A stretch of DNA of 64,000 nt from assembly GCA_963715745.1 (NCBI GenBank), contig OY970271.1, positions 868,001 to 932,000 on the forward strand. Direction: 5' to 3'. The position numbers and the translations under genes were made by a program. The stretch's first letter is position 1; each line of letters starts with the position of its first letter. The DNA comes from CAWGJF01 sp963715745. GTDB lineage: Bacteria > Bacteroidota > Ignavibacteria > Ignavibacteriales > Ignavibacteriaceae. The notes under the pieces are model-generated. The model worked only from the letters and a program-made list of their open reading frames with translations, made no database searches and was not told where the DNA came from. Of this stretch, positions 43,557 to 52,271 are shown piece after piece.

Positions 43557-44635
43557 AAAAGATTATATCTCTTTGCCGCTGAATACAAAACAGACTGAAT
43601 CATCTGGTTGTAATCCATACCGGCTGCCCTTGCAGCTTTTGGAAAACTTGAATTCTCATTTGGATCAGGCATTATTCCCGGCAATGGATTTATTTCAATT
43701 ACATTTGGAATTCCGTTTTTATCCAGCCGGATATCAATTCTGCTCCAGTCTTTACAACGGAGAACTTTAAAAGTTTTTATTGCCGTTTCCTTTATTTGCC
43801 CCTCAAGTTTTTTATCGAGTCTTGCCGGGCATTCAAAAACATCAAATACATTTTCTTTAGTATCCAGTATCCATTTTGCTTCATATGAATAAAGTGGTAC
43901 AACGTTTTTTGGAAAATCTTCAAACTTTATTTCGATTATCGGCAGAACAACTGTTTCATCACCATTCCCGAGTAATGCAACTGTAAATTCTCTTCCGGGT
44001 AAATATTCTTCAATTAATGCCGGCTGATTATATTTTGTATTAATTCTTGTGATTTCACTTGTGAGTTCATCATAGTTTTTAACAAATGATGAAGAAAAAA
44101 TTCCTTTGCTTGATCCTTCCGAAATAGGCTTAACTATTAATGGAAAGTCAAAATCTGTTTGAGCAATCTCATCCAGACTGTTTACAATCTGGAATTTTGC
44201 ATTTGGTATTTTATAATATGTAAGTATTTCTTTCGTTCTTGATTTATCAAGACAAATTCCAAGTGTAAGTGAATCGGATCCGGTAAAAGGTATCTGAAGC
44301 ATTTCAAGCATTGCAGGTATTTGAGATTCACGGCTTAGCCCATTAGCTCCTTCAGCAATGTTAAAAACAATATCCGGCTTTAATTCACGGAACTTATTAA
44401 ACGCATCATTGTTTGCTTCAACAAGCTTGACATCATGATAAACTTCAATTGCTTCCTTAAGCGCGTTAATTGTTTCCCACGTATCCCACTCCGCATAAGT
44501 GTCAGAAGAAGTTTGCAGCTCTGTTGGTGAATTGTTTTGAGTTAGAGATAATTCTTCTTGGAAAGTTTCACTTTCAGGTTTGACATTATAGGTAAGTGCA
44601 ACGTTAAGTCTTACTTTAAACGTTGATGATAAAAT
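43553..44635 (-). CDS. ATP-grasp ligase (D-Ala-D-Ala ligase-like), first of pair, likely ATT start
   Basis: About 360 residues if the start is the ATT at 44635-44633. ATP-grasp motifs: FTGSDSLTLGICLDKSRTKE, LIVKPISEGSSKGIF, LIEEYLPGREFTVALLGNG and RIDIRLDKNGIPNVIEINPL. The ATG at 44311 is internal, because the frame upstream encodes the family N-terminus KVRLNVALTYNVKPESETF, an acidic linker, and KPDIVFNIAEGANGLSRESQ. Between the in-frame stop near 44690 and 44311 there is no ATG, GTG or TTG, but AAGGAG stands 5 nt before ATT. First gene of the operon. Confidence 0.8.
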   Translation of the reverse strand: MLSSTFKVRLNVALTYNVKPESETFQEELSLTQNNSPTELQTSSDTYAEWDTWETINALKEAIEVYHDVKLVEANNDAFNKFRELKPDIVFNIAEGANGLSRESQIPAMLEMLQIPFTGSDSLTLGICLDKSRTKEILTYYKIPNAKFQIVNSLDEIAQTDFDFPLIVKPISEGSSKGIFSSSFVKNYDELTSEITRINTKYNQPALIEEYLPGREFTVALLGNGDETVVLPIIEIKFEDFPKNVVPLYSYEAKWILDTKENVFDVFECPARLDKKLEGQIKETAIKTFKVLRCKDWSRIDIRLDKNGIPNVIEINPLPGIMPDPNENSSFPKAARAAGMDYNQMIQSVLYSAAKRYNLL

Positions 44636-44738
44636 ATTTTCTCCTTTTAAAAAATTTTTATACCAAATATAAACTTTATATACTATAAGTCAACAAGTTT
44701 TAAAAACTGTTTTAAAAAAAATTTTAAAGACAATTTTC

Positions 44739-44764
44739 CATGAAAAGATCATGAAACATCATGA
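44739..44764 (-). promoter_or_regulatory. Three helically phased TCATG repeats upstream of the ATP-grasp/KamA operon
   Basis: CATGA occurs at 44739-44743, 44750-44754 and 44760-44764, i.e. spaced by 11 and 10 bp, one per helical turn; on the minus strand they read TCATG. They lie about 105-130 bp before the first gene of the operon, in a 221-bp AT-rich gap. May be a regulator site; no known consensus recognised. Confidence 0.35.
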
Positions 44765-44856
44765 CAGGGGAAGATTTTTTAAAGTTGAACATGATTTTTT
44801 ATTAAAAAAATTTTTTTGAGAAGGAAAAATTTTGGAATGAAGGATTAAAAAAATGG

Positions 44857-47066
44857 TTATGCAATCTTTGCATACTTAAGTTGATCGGAATAATGATGCA
44901 GTAAATTCTTTCTGATAACTTTGTTTGATGAAGAAGTTAGAAGAGGGTCTTCGTTTATTACAATAAATGCAATTTGCTTCGCAACAGCAATAAGCTCTTG
45001 ATCATTAACCAGATCAATGTGTTTTAGTTCAGGGAATCCACTTTGTTTTGTACCGAAAATGTCTCCCGGACCTCTTAGCTTTAAATCCGTTTCTGAAATT
45101 TTAAATCCGTCATTTGTGTCAATCATGGTTTGTAATCGAATTGCTGACTTATACTTTTCAATTTGTGCAGGAGAAAGATATTCAATGTCTATTTTTTTGA
45201 ACAGATTTTGTGAAACAAATTCATCTTTAGAAACAAGAATACAGTAAGCCTGCTTATTTCCTCGTCCAACACGACCCCTTAACTGGTGAAGCTGAGAAAG
45301 TCCGAACCGGTAAGCATCATTAATTAAAATGATGTTCGCATCCGGAATATCGATTCCAACTTCAATTACTGTTGTGGATATCAGTACATCATATTTTTTG
45401 TGAAGAAAGTTAAGCATTGCCTCTTCCTTTTCCTGCCAGCTCATTCTTCCGTGAATTAATCCTAAAGACAGATTTTTAAGGTAGGTTTCTTTTAAGTCGA
45501 GAAAATAATCAGTTGCTGCTTTCAGTTCCAGCTTCTCAGATTCTTCAACAAGTGGATAAACGATGAATGCCTGGTAGCCATCTTTGTTCATATCAAAAAT
45601 AAACTTATAAATCTCCGGCAGCTTTTTTTCTCCCCTTAAAACTGTTTTGATCGGTTTCCGGTTTGCCGGCATTTCTGAAATAACCGAAACATCAAGATCT
45701 CCATAAACAGTCATTGATAAAGTTCTGGGAATCGGAGTTGCACTCATTAAAAGCACATCGGGAGTTTTACCTTTTTGTTGAATCAGGGCCCGCTGTCTTA
45801 CACCAAACCGGTGTTGTTCATCAATAACAACCAGCCCTAGATTTTTAAATTTAACCTTTTCTTCAAATATGGCGTGAGTTCCAATAATAATATTAGCTTT
45901 TTGCAATTCTATTTCTTCAAGTCTTTTTTCTCTTTCAGATTTCTTTTGACCACCGATGAGCAAGCTGACTTTAACTTTATGTTGGGGATATTTTTTGCTC
46001 AGCTTTTCCATCATTGCGGTAATGTTTTTTGCGTGCTGATCAGCAAGAATTTCTGTTGGAGCCATCAATGCAGCCTGGAAACCATTATCAACAGCAATCA
46101 GCATTGAAATAAGCGAAACAATAGTTTTTCCACTTCCAACATCACCTTGAAGCAAACGGTTCATCGGTTTTTCGGAAAGCATATCCTTTTTTATATCACT
46201 AAGAACATTCAACTGTGATTTTGTAAGGTTGAACGGCAGAGTTTTCAAAAAGTCCGTCACAAGTGAGGAGCGTATTTCCATTTTATTACCATCAAGCTTG
46301 TGGTGATAATTATATTTTCTTAGTGCAATCAGCAATTCTATATAAAATATTTCCTCAAACTTGAATCTTTTTCTTGCGGAATCCAGTTTTTCAGTAGATT
46401 CCGGGAAGTGAAAGTTTTGCACAGATTCTGAAAGCCCGATTAAATTATTTTCTTTTATAATACTTTCTGGCAGAGTTTCTTCAAGCTCATTCAGATATTT
46501 TTCTACAGCATTGTGAATTATTCTTCTTAAGCTTAAGTCACCTATATTTGTTGATTTAAGTTCTTTTGGAATTCTATAAAAAGGAATAATTGCCCCGGTA
46601 TTTAAAACTGTTGGGATTCTTCTGCACTTATTTTATCAAAATCAGGATGAATAAACTGGAATCGGTTGAACTTATCTATTTCGGGTTTTGAAGAAACTGC
46701 GAAAATATCTCCTTCATTAAAAACTTTTTCAAAATATTTTATTCCATGGAACCAGACGCATTCGAAATATCCGGAATTATCTTTGAGCTGCACTTTAAGA
46801 ACTTCACGTTTTTTAAATCTTCTTTTTTCCTTATCAGTTACGCTTGCAATAATTGTAATCTCACCCTCATAACCATTTTTTACATATTCATAAGCTTTGG
46901 CTGCATTTAGAACATTTGTTCGGTCAAGATGCCGTGTAGGAAAATAGAAAAGCAAATCCCGGATGGTTTTTATTCCTATTTTATCAAACGACACAGCCCG
47001 TTTTGGCCCGACGGATTTTAGATATTGAACTGAAAGATCAATAGATTTTTGATTGGGAGAATTCAT
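44857..47066 (-). pseudogene. recG: ATP-dependent DNA helicase RecG, with a one-base frameshift
   Basis: Two frames together give a full RecG (about 740 codons). The upstream part (47066 to stop 46604-46602) holds the wedge/OB domain: SVQYLKSVGPKRAVSFDKIG, then YFPTRHLDRT. The downstream part (open from about 46630 to 44857) continues LNTGAIIPFYRIPKELKSTN, then Walker A GDVGSGKT, DEQHRFG, SATPIPRT, and the C-terminal helicase half (IEVGIDIPDANIILINDAYR, RGRVGRG). The frames join exactly if one C is added to the CCC at 46613-46615. The enzyme remodels stalled replication forks. Start ATG 47066. A GTG at 46422 would give a truncated helicase only. Confidence 0.85.
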
Positions 47067-47171
47067 AAAGCTAAAAATAAACAATGCCGGAATAATCTAC
47101 ACAAGGAGGAATATTATCAACTAAATAATTAAGTTTCTGCTTGTTAGTTAAAAAAGTAATTGAAGGATTTT

Positions 47172-48533
47172 ATGGAATGGAAACAACTACTTTCAGATAA
47201 AAGATTAGGTGTAGGCAAAAAATCCGCTGATCGGATTGACGGAAGAAGTGAATTTCAAAAAGACTTTGACAGGATAGTGTTTTCTCCGGCTTTCAGAAGA
47301 TTGCAGGATAAAACCCAGGTGTTTCCGTTACCGGAAAGTGATTTTGTACATACGAGGCTGACTCACAGTCTGGAAGTTTCAGTTGTCGGCAGGTCGCTTG
47401 GCAATTTAGTTGGGAAAGTTATTATTGAAAGAAATCCTTCGCTTGGAAAAGAGTGTACCCAGTTTCATTTTGGTGAAATTGTAGCAGCAGCATGTTTAGC
47501 TCACGATATTGGCAATCCACCGTTCGGTCATTCCGGTGAAGATGCAATTGCAGAATATTTTAAATCCGGTAATGGTAAAAATTTTGAATCACAAATTAAT
47601 GATGAAAAAAAATGGAATGACCTGACTAGGTTTGAAGGAAATGCTCAGGGTTTCAGAATTATAACCAAACTTCAGAATCCGAATGTGCCCGGTGCTTTGC
47701 AGTTAACATTCGGAACTTTAGCAGCACTTTCAAAATATCCATGTGAATCTTACACTTCAAAAAATGAAGAGGAAAAATTAAAAAACAGAACATTTAATAA
47801 GTTCGGCTTCTTCCAGGCTGAGAAAAAAATATTTAAAGAAGTTGCGGAAATGGTTGCTTTAGAAAACTCCGGAAGTGAATTTTGCTGGAGCCGTCATCCA
47901 CTTGCCTATTTGGTTGAAGCAGCAGATGATATTTGCTACCGCATTATGGATCTGGAAGATGGTTACAGGCTTGGATTAATTTCATTCAGTGAAACTGAGG
48001 AATTGCTCAAACCACTTATTGATTCTGATTTAGCTTCAGATTACAATCAAAAAGAAGAAAAAGACAGAATCGGGTTCCTTCGTGCAAAGTCTATAAGCAA
48101 TCTTGTTAAAATGCTGGCAGCAGTTTTTATTGAGAATGAAAAAATTATTCTTGAGGGAAAGTTGTATGATGAATTAATCTCCTTAATTCCAAAGGAAAAG
48201 AATTTAGCCGAGATTATGAATGTTTCAATTATGAAAATTTACAGGTCGAAAGGTATTATTGAAAGAGAAGTTGCTGGTTATGAAGTGCTGGGAGGATTAC
48301 TAGATAACTTTATCCATGCCTATAATGAAAAACATTCAGGGAATCTTTCACCAAAAAATCGTGCAGTTGTAAATTTACTACCGCAGAGACTTACTTCAGA
48401 TATTAACAATGATCTTTATGAAAGACTTTTAAGAGTAATAGATTTTATTTCAGGAATGACTGATTCTTCAGCGGTTTCAATATTCAGAAAGATAAAAGGA
48501 ATTTCTTTACCGTCTGGCAGAGTTGTGGAATAG
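47172..48533 (+). CDS. dgt: Deoxyguanosinetriphosphate triphosphohydrolase (dGTPase)
   Basis: 453 residues from ATG 47172 (AAGGA 4-5 nt upstream; a TTG at 47160 is in frame). HD-domain metal ligands: HTRLTHSLEVSVVGRSLGN, AHDIGNPPFGHSGEDAI, and AYLVEAADDICYRIMDLED. RLQDKTQVFPLP, near the N-terminus, is diagnostic for the dGTPase family. Cleaves dGTP to deoxyguanosine and triphosphate, controlling dNTP pools. Convergent with gpsA, 4 nt between the stops. Confidence 0.93.
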   Translation: MEWKQLLSDKRLGVGKKSADRIDGRSEFQKDFDRIVFSPAFRRLQDKTQVFPLPESDFVHTRLTHSLEVSVVGRSLGNLVGKVIIERNPSLGKECTQFHFGEIVAAACLAHDIGNPPFGHSGEDAIAEYFKSGNGKNFESQINDEKKWNDLTRFEGNAQGFRIITKLQNPNVPGALQLTFGTLAALSKYPCESYTSKNEEEKLKNRTFNKFGFFQAEKKIFKEVAEMVALENSGSEFCWSRHPLAYLVEAADDICYRIMDLEDGYRLGLISFSETEELLKPLIDSDLASDYNQKEEKDRIGFLRAKSISNLVKMLAAVFIENEKIILEGKLYDELISLIPKEKNLAEIMNVSIMKIYRSKGIIEREVAGYEVLGGLLDNFIHAYNEKHSGNLSPKNRAVVNLLPQRLTSDINNDLYERLLRVIDFISGMTDSSAVSIFRKIKGISLPSGRVVE

Positions 48534-48537
48534 TAAG

Positions 48538-49533
48538 TTATTCCGTTTTCATATCTCTTGTCATCAAATCGGTAGTGGCTTTTATCGGATCCTTGTCTTC
48601 ATAGAGAATTTTATAAACTTCTTTAGTAATCGGTGTTTCAATTTTGTATTTAACAGCAAGCTGCATTGCAGATTTTGAAGTTACAACACCCTCTGCAACC
48701 ATTTCCATCGATTTTAGTACATCCTTCAGTTTTTTTCCTTTACCTATCTGTTCTCCAACATAGCGGTTTCTACTATGTCTGCTCATACATGTTACAATTA
48801 AATCACCCATGCCAGAAAGTCCGGCAAAAGTTTCCGGCTGTGCGCCCATTGCCAAACCAAGTCTTGAAATTTCGGCAACACCTCTGGTCATAATAGCAGC
48901 TTTAGTGTTATCCCCAAAACCAGCTCCGTCAATTATTCCTGCACCAATTGCGATTACATTTTTAAAAGCTCCGCCAAGCTCGACTCCAAGAATATCAGTA
49001 GAAGAATAAACACGAAAGTAAGATGTCATAAACGCAGCCTGAACAGCTTTTGATGTTTCTTCAGCAAGAGAAGCAGCAACAACTGCGGTTGGGATTCTCT
49101 GGCTTACTTCTTCTGCATGGCTTGGACCTGAGAGTACAGATAATTGTGAATTATCTAAGAAGTGATGAACATCTTTTAACATTTGTGATACAGTCATTAA
49201 AGAATCTTTTTCGATTCCTTTAGCGACACTTACTAAAATAGCGTCTTCAAGATTTTCACGATCAATTTTTTTTATAACTTCACGTAGAAACTGAGATGGA
49301 ACAGCGAGCACAATTAGATTTTTATCATCAGTAGATTCCTCAAGGTCATGAGTAATTGATATTTCTTTAGGAATCTTAATTCCCGGAAGATAATTTAAGT
49401 TTTCTCTTTTTTTATTTAGTTCTTTTGCATACGATCTTTTGTATTCCCAGAGGGATACTCTGTGACCGTTGTAATGAAGTAAAATAGCGAGGGTTGTTCC
49501 CCATCCTCCAGAACCGAGTACGGAGATTTTCAT
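48538..49533 (-). CDS. gpsA: Glycerol-3-phosphate dehydrogenase [NAD(P)+]
   Basis: 331 residues. SVLGSGGWGTTLAILLHYNG is the nucleotide-binding loop; LSGPSHAEEV, GVELGGAFKNVIAIGAGIID (catalytic Lys) and AGLSGMGDLIVTCMSRHSRN are family motifs. Reduces dihydroxyacetone phosphate to sn-glycerol-3-phosphate for phospholipids. ATG directly follows the plsY stop (TAAATG), so the two lipid genes are coupled. Confidence 0.95.
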   Translation of the reverse strand: MKISVLGSGGWGTTLAILLHYNGHRVSLWEYKRSYAKELNKKRENLNYLPGIKIPKEISITHDLEESTDDKNLIVLAVPSQFLREVIKKIDRENLEDAILVSVAKGIEKDSLMTVSQMLKDVHHFLDNSQLSVLSGPSHAEEVSQRIPTAVVAASLAEETSKAVQAAFMTSYFRVYSSTDILGVELGGAFKNVIAIGAGIIDGAGFGDNTKAAIMTRGVAEISRLGLAMGAQPETFAGLSGMGDLIVTCMSRHSRNRYVGEQIGKGKKLKDVLKSMEMVAEGVVTSKSAMQLAVKYKIETPITKEVYKILYEDKDPIKATTDLMTRDMKTE

Positions 49534-50208
49534 TTATGATCTGTTAAGTTTCTTCTTAAAACTTAATTTGTTTTCGTTGCCATTTATAATTCTAATTAAA
49601 TTTTTTCTGTGCGTAAAAATAACCAGTGCAGAAAGCAAAATTAAAAACGGGAATAAGGTTTCATATCCATTAATGTGAACACCAAAAACATGTTCTCTTA
49701 TATACAAAGTTGAGGGAACCGCAATTGCGCTTAAAATAGATCCTAATGAAACATATCTTGAAATTGAAACAACAAGAATGAATACACCAACTGCAATAAG
49801 CATATCAACAGTAATAAGAATAATTAACATACCAAGTGCAGTTGCAATTCCTTTTCCGCCTTTAAAATCGGCAAAAATTGTCCAGATATGTCCCACAACG
49901 GCTGTTAAACCTGCAATAATTTGTACAAAAGTAAAGTCATCAAAAGGTGAAATATTATTAAAAGGCATAGAGCCAAAGAAAAACAATCTTGAAATAAGTA
50001 CAACAGCAATAACACCTTTTAAAGCATCAAGAAGGATAACAAATACACCATATTTCCAACCCAATACGCGCATCACATTCGTACCGCCGGCATTTCCACT
50101 TCCGTGTTCGCGAATATCAATTCCACGGGCTGCTTTGCTTACAATTATGGATGTTGGTATTGATCCAACCAGATAAGATAGTATTACAATTATTGCAAAA
50201 ATCAGCAT
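49534..50208 (-). CDS. plsY: Acyl-phosphate:glycerol-3-phosphate acyltransferase
   Basis: 224 residues, five to seven membrane helices. GSIPTSIIV, HGSGNAGGTNVMRVLGWKYG and GHIWTIFADFKGGKGIATAL are the three PlsY active-site motifs. Transfers the acyl group from acyl-phosphate to glycerol-3-phosphate, the first step of phospholipid synthesis; gpsA, its partner, supplies the substrate. Divergent from the DUF4295-like gene, with 284 bp between them. Confidence 0.95.
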   Translation of the reverse strand: MLIFAIIVILSYLVGSIPTSIIVSKAARGIDIREHGSGNAGGTNVMRVLGWKYGVFVILLDALKGVIAVVLISRLFFFGSMPFNNISPFDDFTFVQIIAGLTAVVGHIWTIFADFKGGKGIATALGMLIILITVDMLIAVGVFILVVSISRYVSLGSILSAIAVPSTLYIREHVFGVHINGYETLFPFLILLSALVIFTHRKNLIRIINGNENKLSFKKKLNRS

Positions 50209-50376
50209 TTTTATTTATCAATTATTTCGAATGATTAACCTAAACAATTCAGAATTAACAAACAACGAATTTCTATGCCAGATAAATATATTGAATTCAA
50301 GTTAATTTGATGTAAAACTCACGTAAAAGTTTCTTAAACAAAGAAATCTACTTTCACATATTGATGACAAAACATT

Positions 50377-50407
50377 ATACATTAATTAATGTATGAATTA
50401 ATGTATG
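50377..50407. promoter_or_regulatory. 18-bp palindrome with tandem half-site
   Basis: ATACATTAATTAATGTAT (50377-50394) is a perfect palindrome; its right half recurs as a head-to-tail copy, AATTAATGTATG at 50384-50395 and again at 50396-50407. It lies between plsY and the DUF4295-like gene, about 30 bp upstream of the promoter described next. A regulator site is possible. Confidence 0.35.
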
Positions 50408-50437
50408 TAAAAGTTCGCTAATATCTTTTATTTTAAT

Positions 50438-50468
50438 TTTGTGATTATTTACTGTTTTAATATATTTG
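50438..50468 (+). promoter_or_regulatory. Bacteroidota-type promoter of the DUF4295-like gene
   Basis: TTTG (50438-50441), 19 bp, then TATATTTG (50461-50468) matches the primary sigma factor consensus of Bacteroides (TTTG at -33, TAnnTTTG at -7) perfectly. Transcription would start about 17-20 nt before the ATG at 50493, leaving room for the AAAGGA ribosome site. Confidence 0.6.
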
Positions 50469-50492
50469 CCCTCTAAAATTAAAGGATAAGAA

Positions 50493-50657
50493 ATGGCAAA
50501 ACAACAATCCTTCGGTGATAAGCTAAAAAAGAAGGGAAAATCTGATTTTGTAACTGTAAAAGTTATTAAAGCGGTAAAAGGCGACAAAGGCAGTTACAAA
50601 TTCAATGAAAAACTCGTTAAACTTGAGGATATAAGCAAAGTTTCCGGAATTAAGTAA
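50493..50657 (+). CDS. Small DUF4295-like protein
   Basis: 54 residues (too short for usual ORF cutoffs): MAKQQSFGDKLKKKGKSDFV, then TVKVIKAVKGDKGSYKFNEK, then LVKLEDISKV. The KVIK.VK...G.Y.F.E..V pattern resembles DUF4295, a roughly 50-residue family encoded next to ribosomal proteins in Bacteroidota. AAAGGA lies 6-7 nt before the ATG. Very basic N-terminus, so RNA or ribosome binding is plausible. Here it stands alone with its own strong promoter. The homology call is from memory and needs a profile search. Confidence 0.7.
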   Translation: MAKQQSFGDKLKKKGKSDFVTVKVIKAVKGDKGSYKFNEKLVKLEDISKVSGIK

Positions 50658-50854
50658 TTTTTTTGATTTTTTTACATTCCAAACATCTGCGTAAACCGGG
50701 TTACTTACCCTTGAATATTTCGTAGAATTTTTTAAATTGTAATCCACTTGCTGTCCATTTGGACTCAATGCTGTTCACGGTTCTTTTCCTCGCGGAAAGC
50801 TACAGTATTTAATTTCATATTACAGAATTTATAAACAATCCGAGAGGTGATAAG

Positions 50855-52246
50855 ATGATTACTCCCAGAAAAATGAAATTTTATGGTCTTCGGAATATTG
50901 GAGACATTCAACAACTAAAAAAACTTTCGGAAAAACAGAAATTTGAAATTGAAGTTGTTGCTCACGTACTGCCTTTCCGTGTAAATAATTATGTTGTTGA
51001 AGAATTAATTGATTGGACTAACATTCCTGATGATCCAATCTTCCAGCTTACCTTTATGCAAAAAGATATGTTGAATGAGAATCAGTTTTACAGGATGGCG
51101 GAAGTTTTAAGCAATGGAAAAGATAAAAATGCAATAAAGGAAACTGCAGATGAAATCAGGCTTGAATTAAATCCTCATCCAGCAGGACAAATGACAATCA
51201 ATGTTCCAGTGCTAAATGATAATCCCATTTCCGGAGTTCAACATAAATACAGAGAAACTGTTTTGGTTTTTCCGTCAAGCGGACAAACCTGCCATGCTTA
51301 TTGTACATTCTGTTTCAGATGGGCCCAGTTTGTCGGTATGAATGATTTAAAGTTTGCAACAAAGGAATCTGAAATATTCCAAAGCTATCTTCAATCACAC
51401 AAAGAAGTAACGGATGTTCTTTTTACAGGTGGTGACCCAATGGTTATGAGCGCAAAAAATCTTGCTGCTTATATTGAACCATTGCTTGAGCCAGAGTTTG
51501 ATCACATACAAAATATAAGAATAGGGACGAAGTCAGTTTCTTACTGGCCTTATAAATATATCACCGATGATGATGCAGATGATATCTTAAGAATTTTTGA
51601 AAAAGTTGTGAACTCGGGTAAACATCTGGCAATTATGGGGCATTACAATCACTGGAAAGAGTTATCAACTGAAGTTGCTCAGGAAGCAGTCAGAAGAATA
51701 AGAAATACCGGTGCCGAAATCCGTACTCAATCACCATTGATAAAACATGTAAATGATGATTCCGAAGTATGGGCAAAAATGTGGAAGGAGCAGGTTAAAC
51801 ATGGATGTATACCATATTATTTCTTTATAGAGAGAAATACCGGAGCAGAAGAATACTTTTCAATTCCGCTTATAAGAGCGTATGAAATTTTTAGAAATGC
51901 TATTCAGCAGGTTTCGGGTTTAAGCAGAACCGTTCGTGGTCCTTCAATGTCAGCGCTTCCCGGCAAAGTTGCAATAGAAGGAATTACTGAAGTTAGAGGC
52001 GAAAAAGTTTTTGTGCTTAATTTATTGCAAGGCAGAAACCCCGAATGGGTTAAAAAACCTTTCTTTGCAAGATATAATGAAAGTGCGACCTGGCTTACGG
52101 ATTTAAGACCGGCTTTTGGGAAAGATAAATTCTTTTATCAGGATGAGTTGAATACAATAATCAGGGCAAATAACGGGCAGATGTTTTTTGATGTTGAAGG
52201 CGGAGATACTATGCTGGTCGATGAATTTATAAACTCTGACGATTAA
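50855..52246 (+). CDS. Second KamA-family radical SAM protein, non-canonical PLP site
   Basis: 463 residues. SAM cluster motif CHAYCTFCFRWAQF (CxxxCxxC, near residues 146-153), FTGGDPMVM, GHYNHWKELS. It is 80 residues longer than the protein at 40881-42026 and not closely related. The PGGGGK segment that carries the PLP Lys in lysine aminomutase is replaced by SMSALPGKVAIEGI; the only Lys nearby is in LPGK. So PLP binding, and hence aminomutase activity, is uncertain. Start ATG 50855 with GAGAGGTG upstream. Function unknown. Convergent with the MGMT gene. Confidence 0.8.
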   Translation: MITPRKMKFYGLRNIGDIQQLKKLSEKQKFEIEVVAHVLPFRVNNYVVEELIDWTNIPDDPIFQLTFMQKDMLNENQFYRMAEVLSNGKDKNAIKETADEIRLELNPHPAGQMTINVPVLNDNPISGVQHKYRETVLVFPSSGQTCHAYCTFCFRWAQFVGMNDLKFATKESEIFQSYLQSHKEVTDVLFTGGDPMVMSAKNLAAYIEPLLEPEFDHIQNIRIGTKSVSYWPYKYITDDDADDILRIFEKVVNSGKHLAIMGHYNHWKELSTEVAQEAVRRIRNTGAEIRTQSPLIKHVNDDSEVWAKMWKEQVKHGCIPYYFFIERNTGAEEYFSIPLIRAYEIFRNAIQQVSGLSRTVRGPSMSALPGKVAIEGITEVRGEKVFVLNLLQGRNPEWVKKPFFARYNESATWLTDLRPAFGKDKFFYQDELNTIIRANNGQMFFDVEGGDTMLVDEFINSDD

Positions 52247-52271
52247 TTTTTTTCTTTAGGGAAAAATTAAT
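52242..52271. terminator. AT-rich bidirectional terminator
   Basis: ATTAATTTTT (52242-52251) pairs with AAAAATTAAT (52262-52271), a perfect 10-bp stem with loop TTCTTTAGGG. It overlaps the stop codons of both convergent genes. Confidence 0.5.

Noticed and set aside
42492..44635. Cell-wall D-alanine-D-alanine ligases (Ddl)
   Set aside because: Two diverged copies in an operon with KamA and GNAT, without mur or fts genes, fit a dedicated peptide ligase role better.
46600..46640. Programmed -1 frameshift in recG
   Set aside because: No X-XXY-YYZ slippery heptamer in the correct frame and no known precedent; a missing C in a C run explains it more simply.
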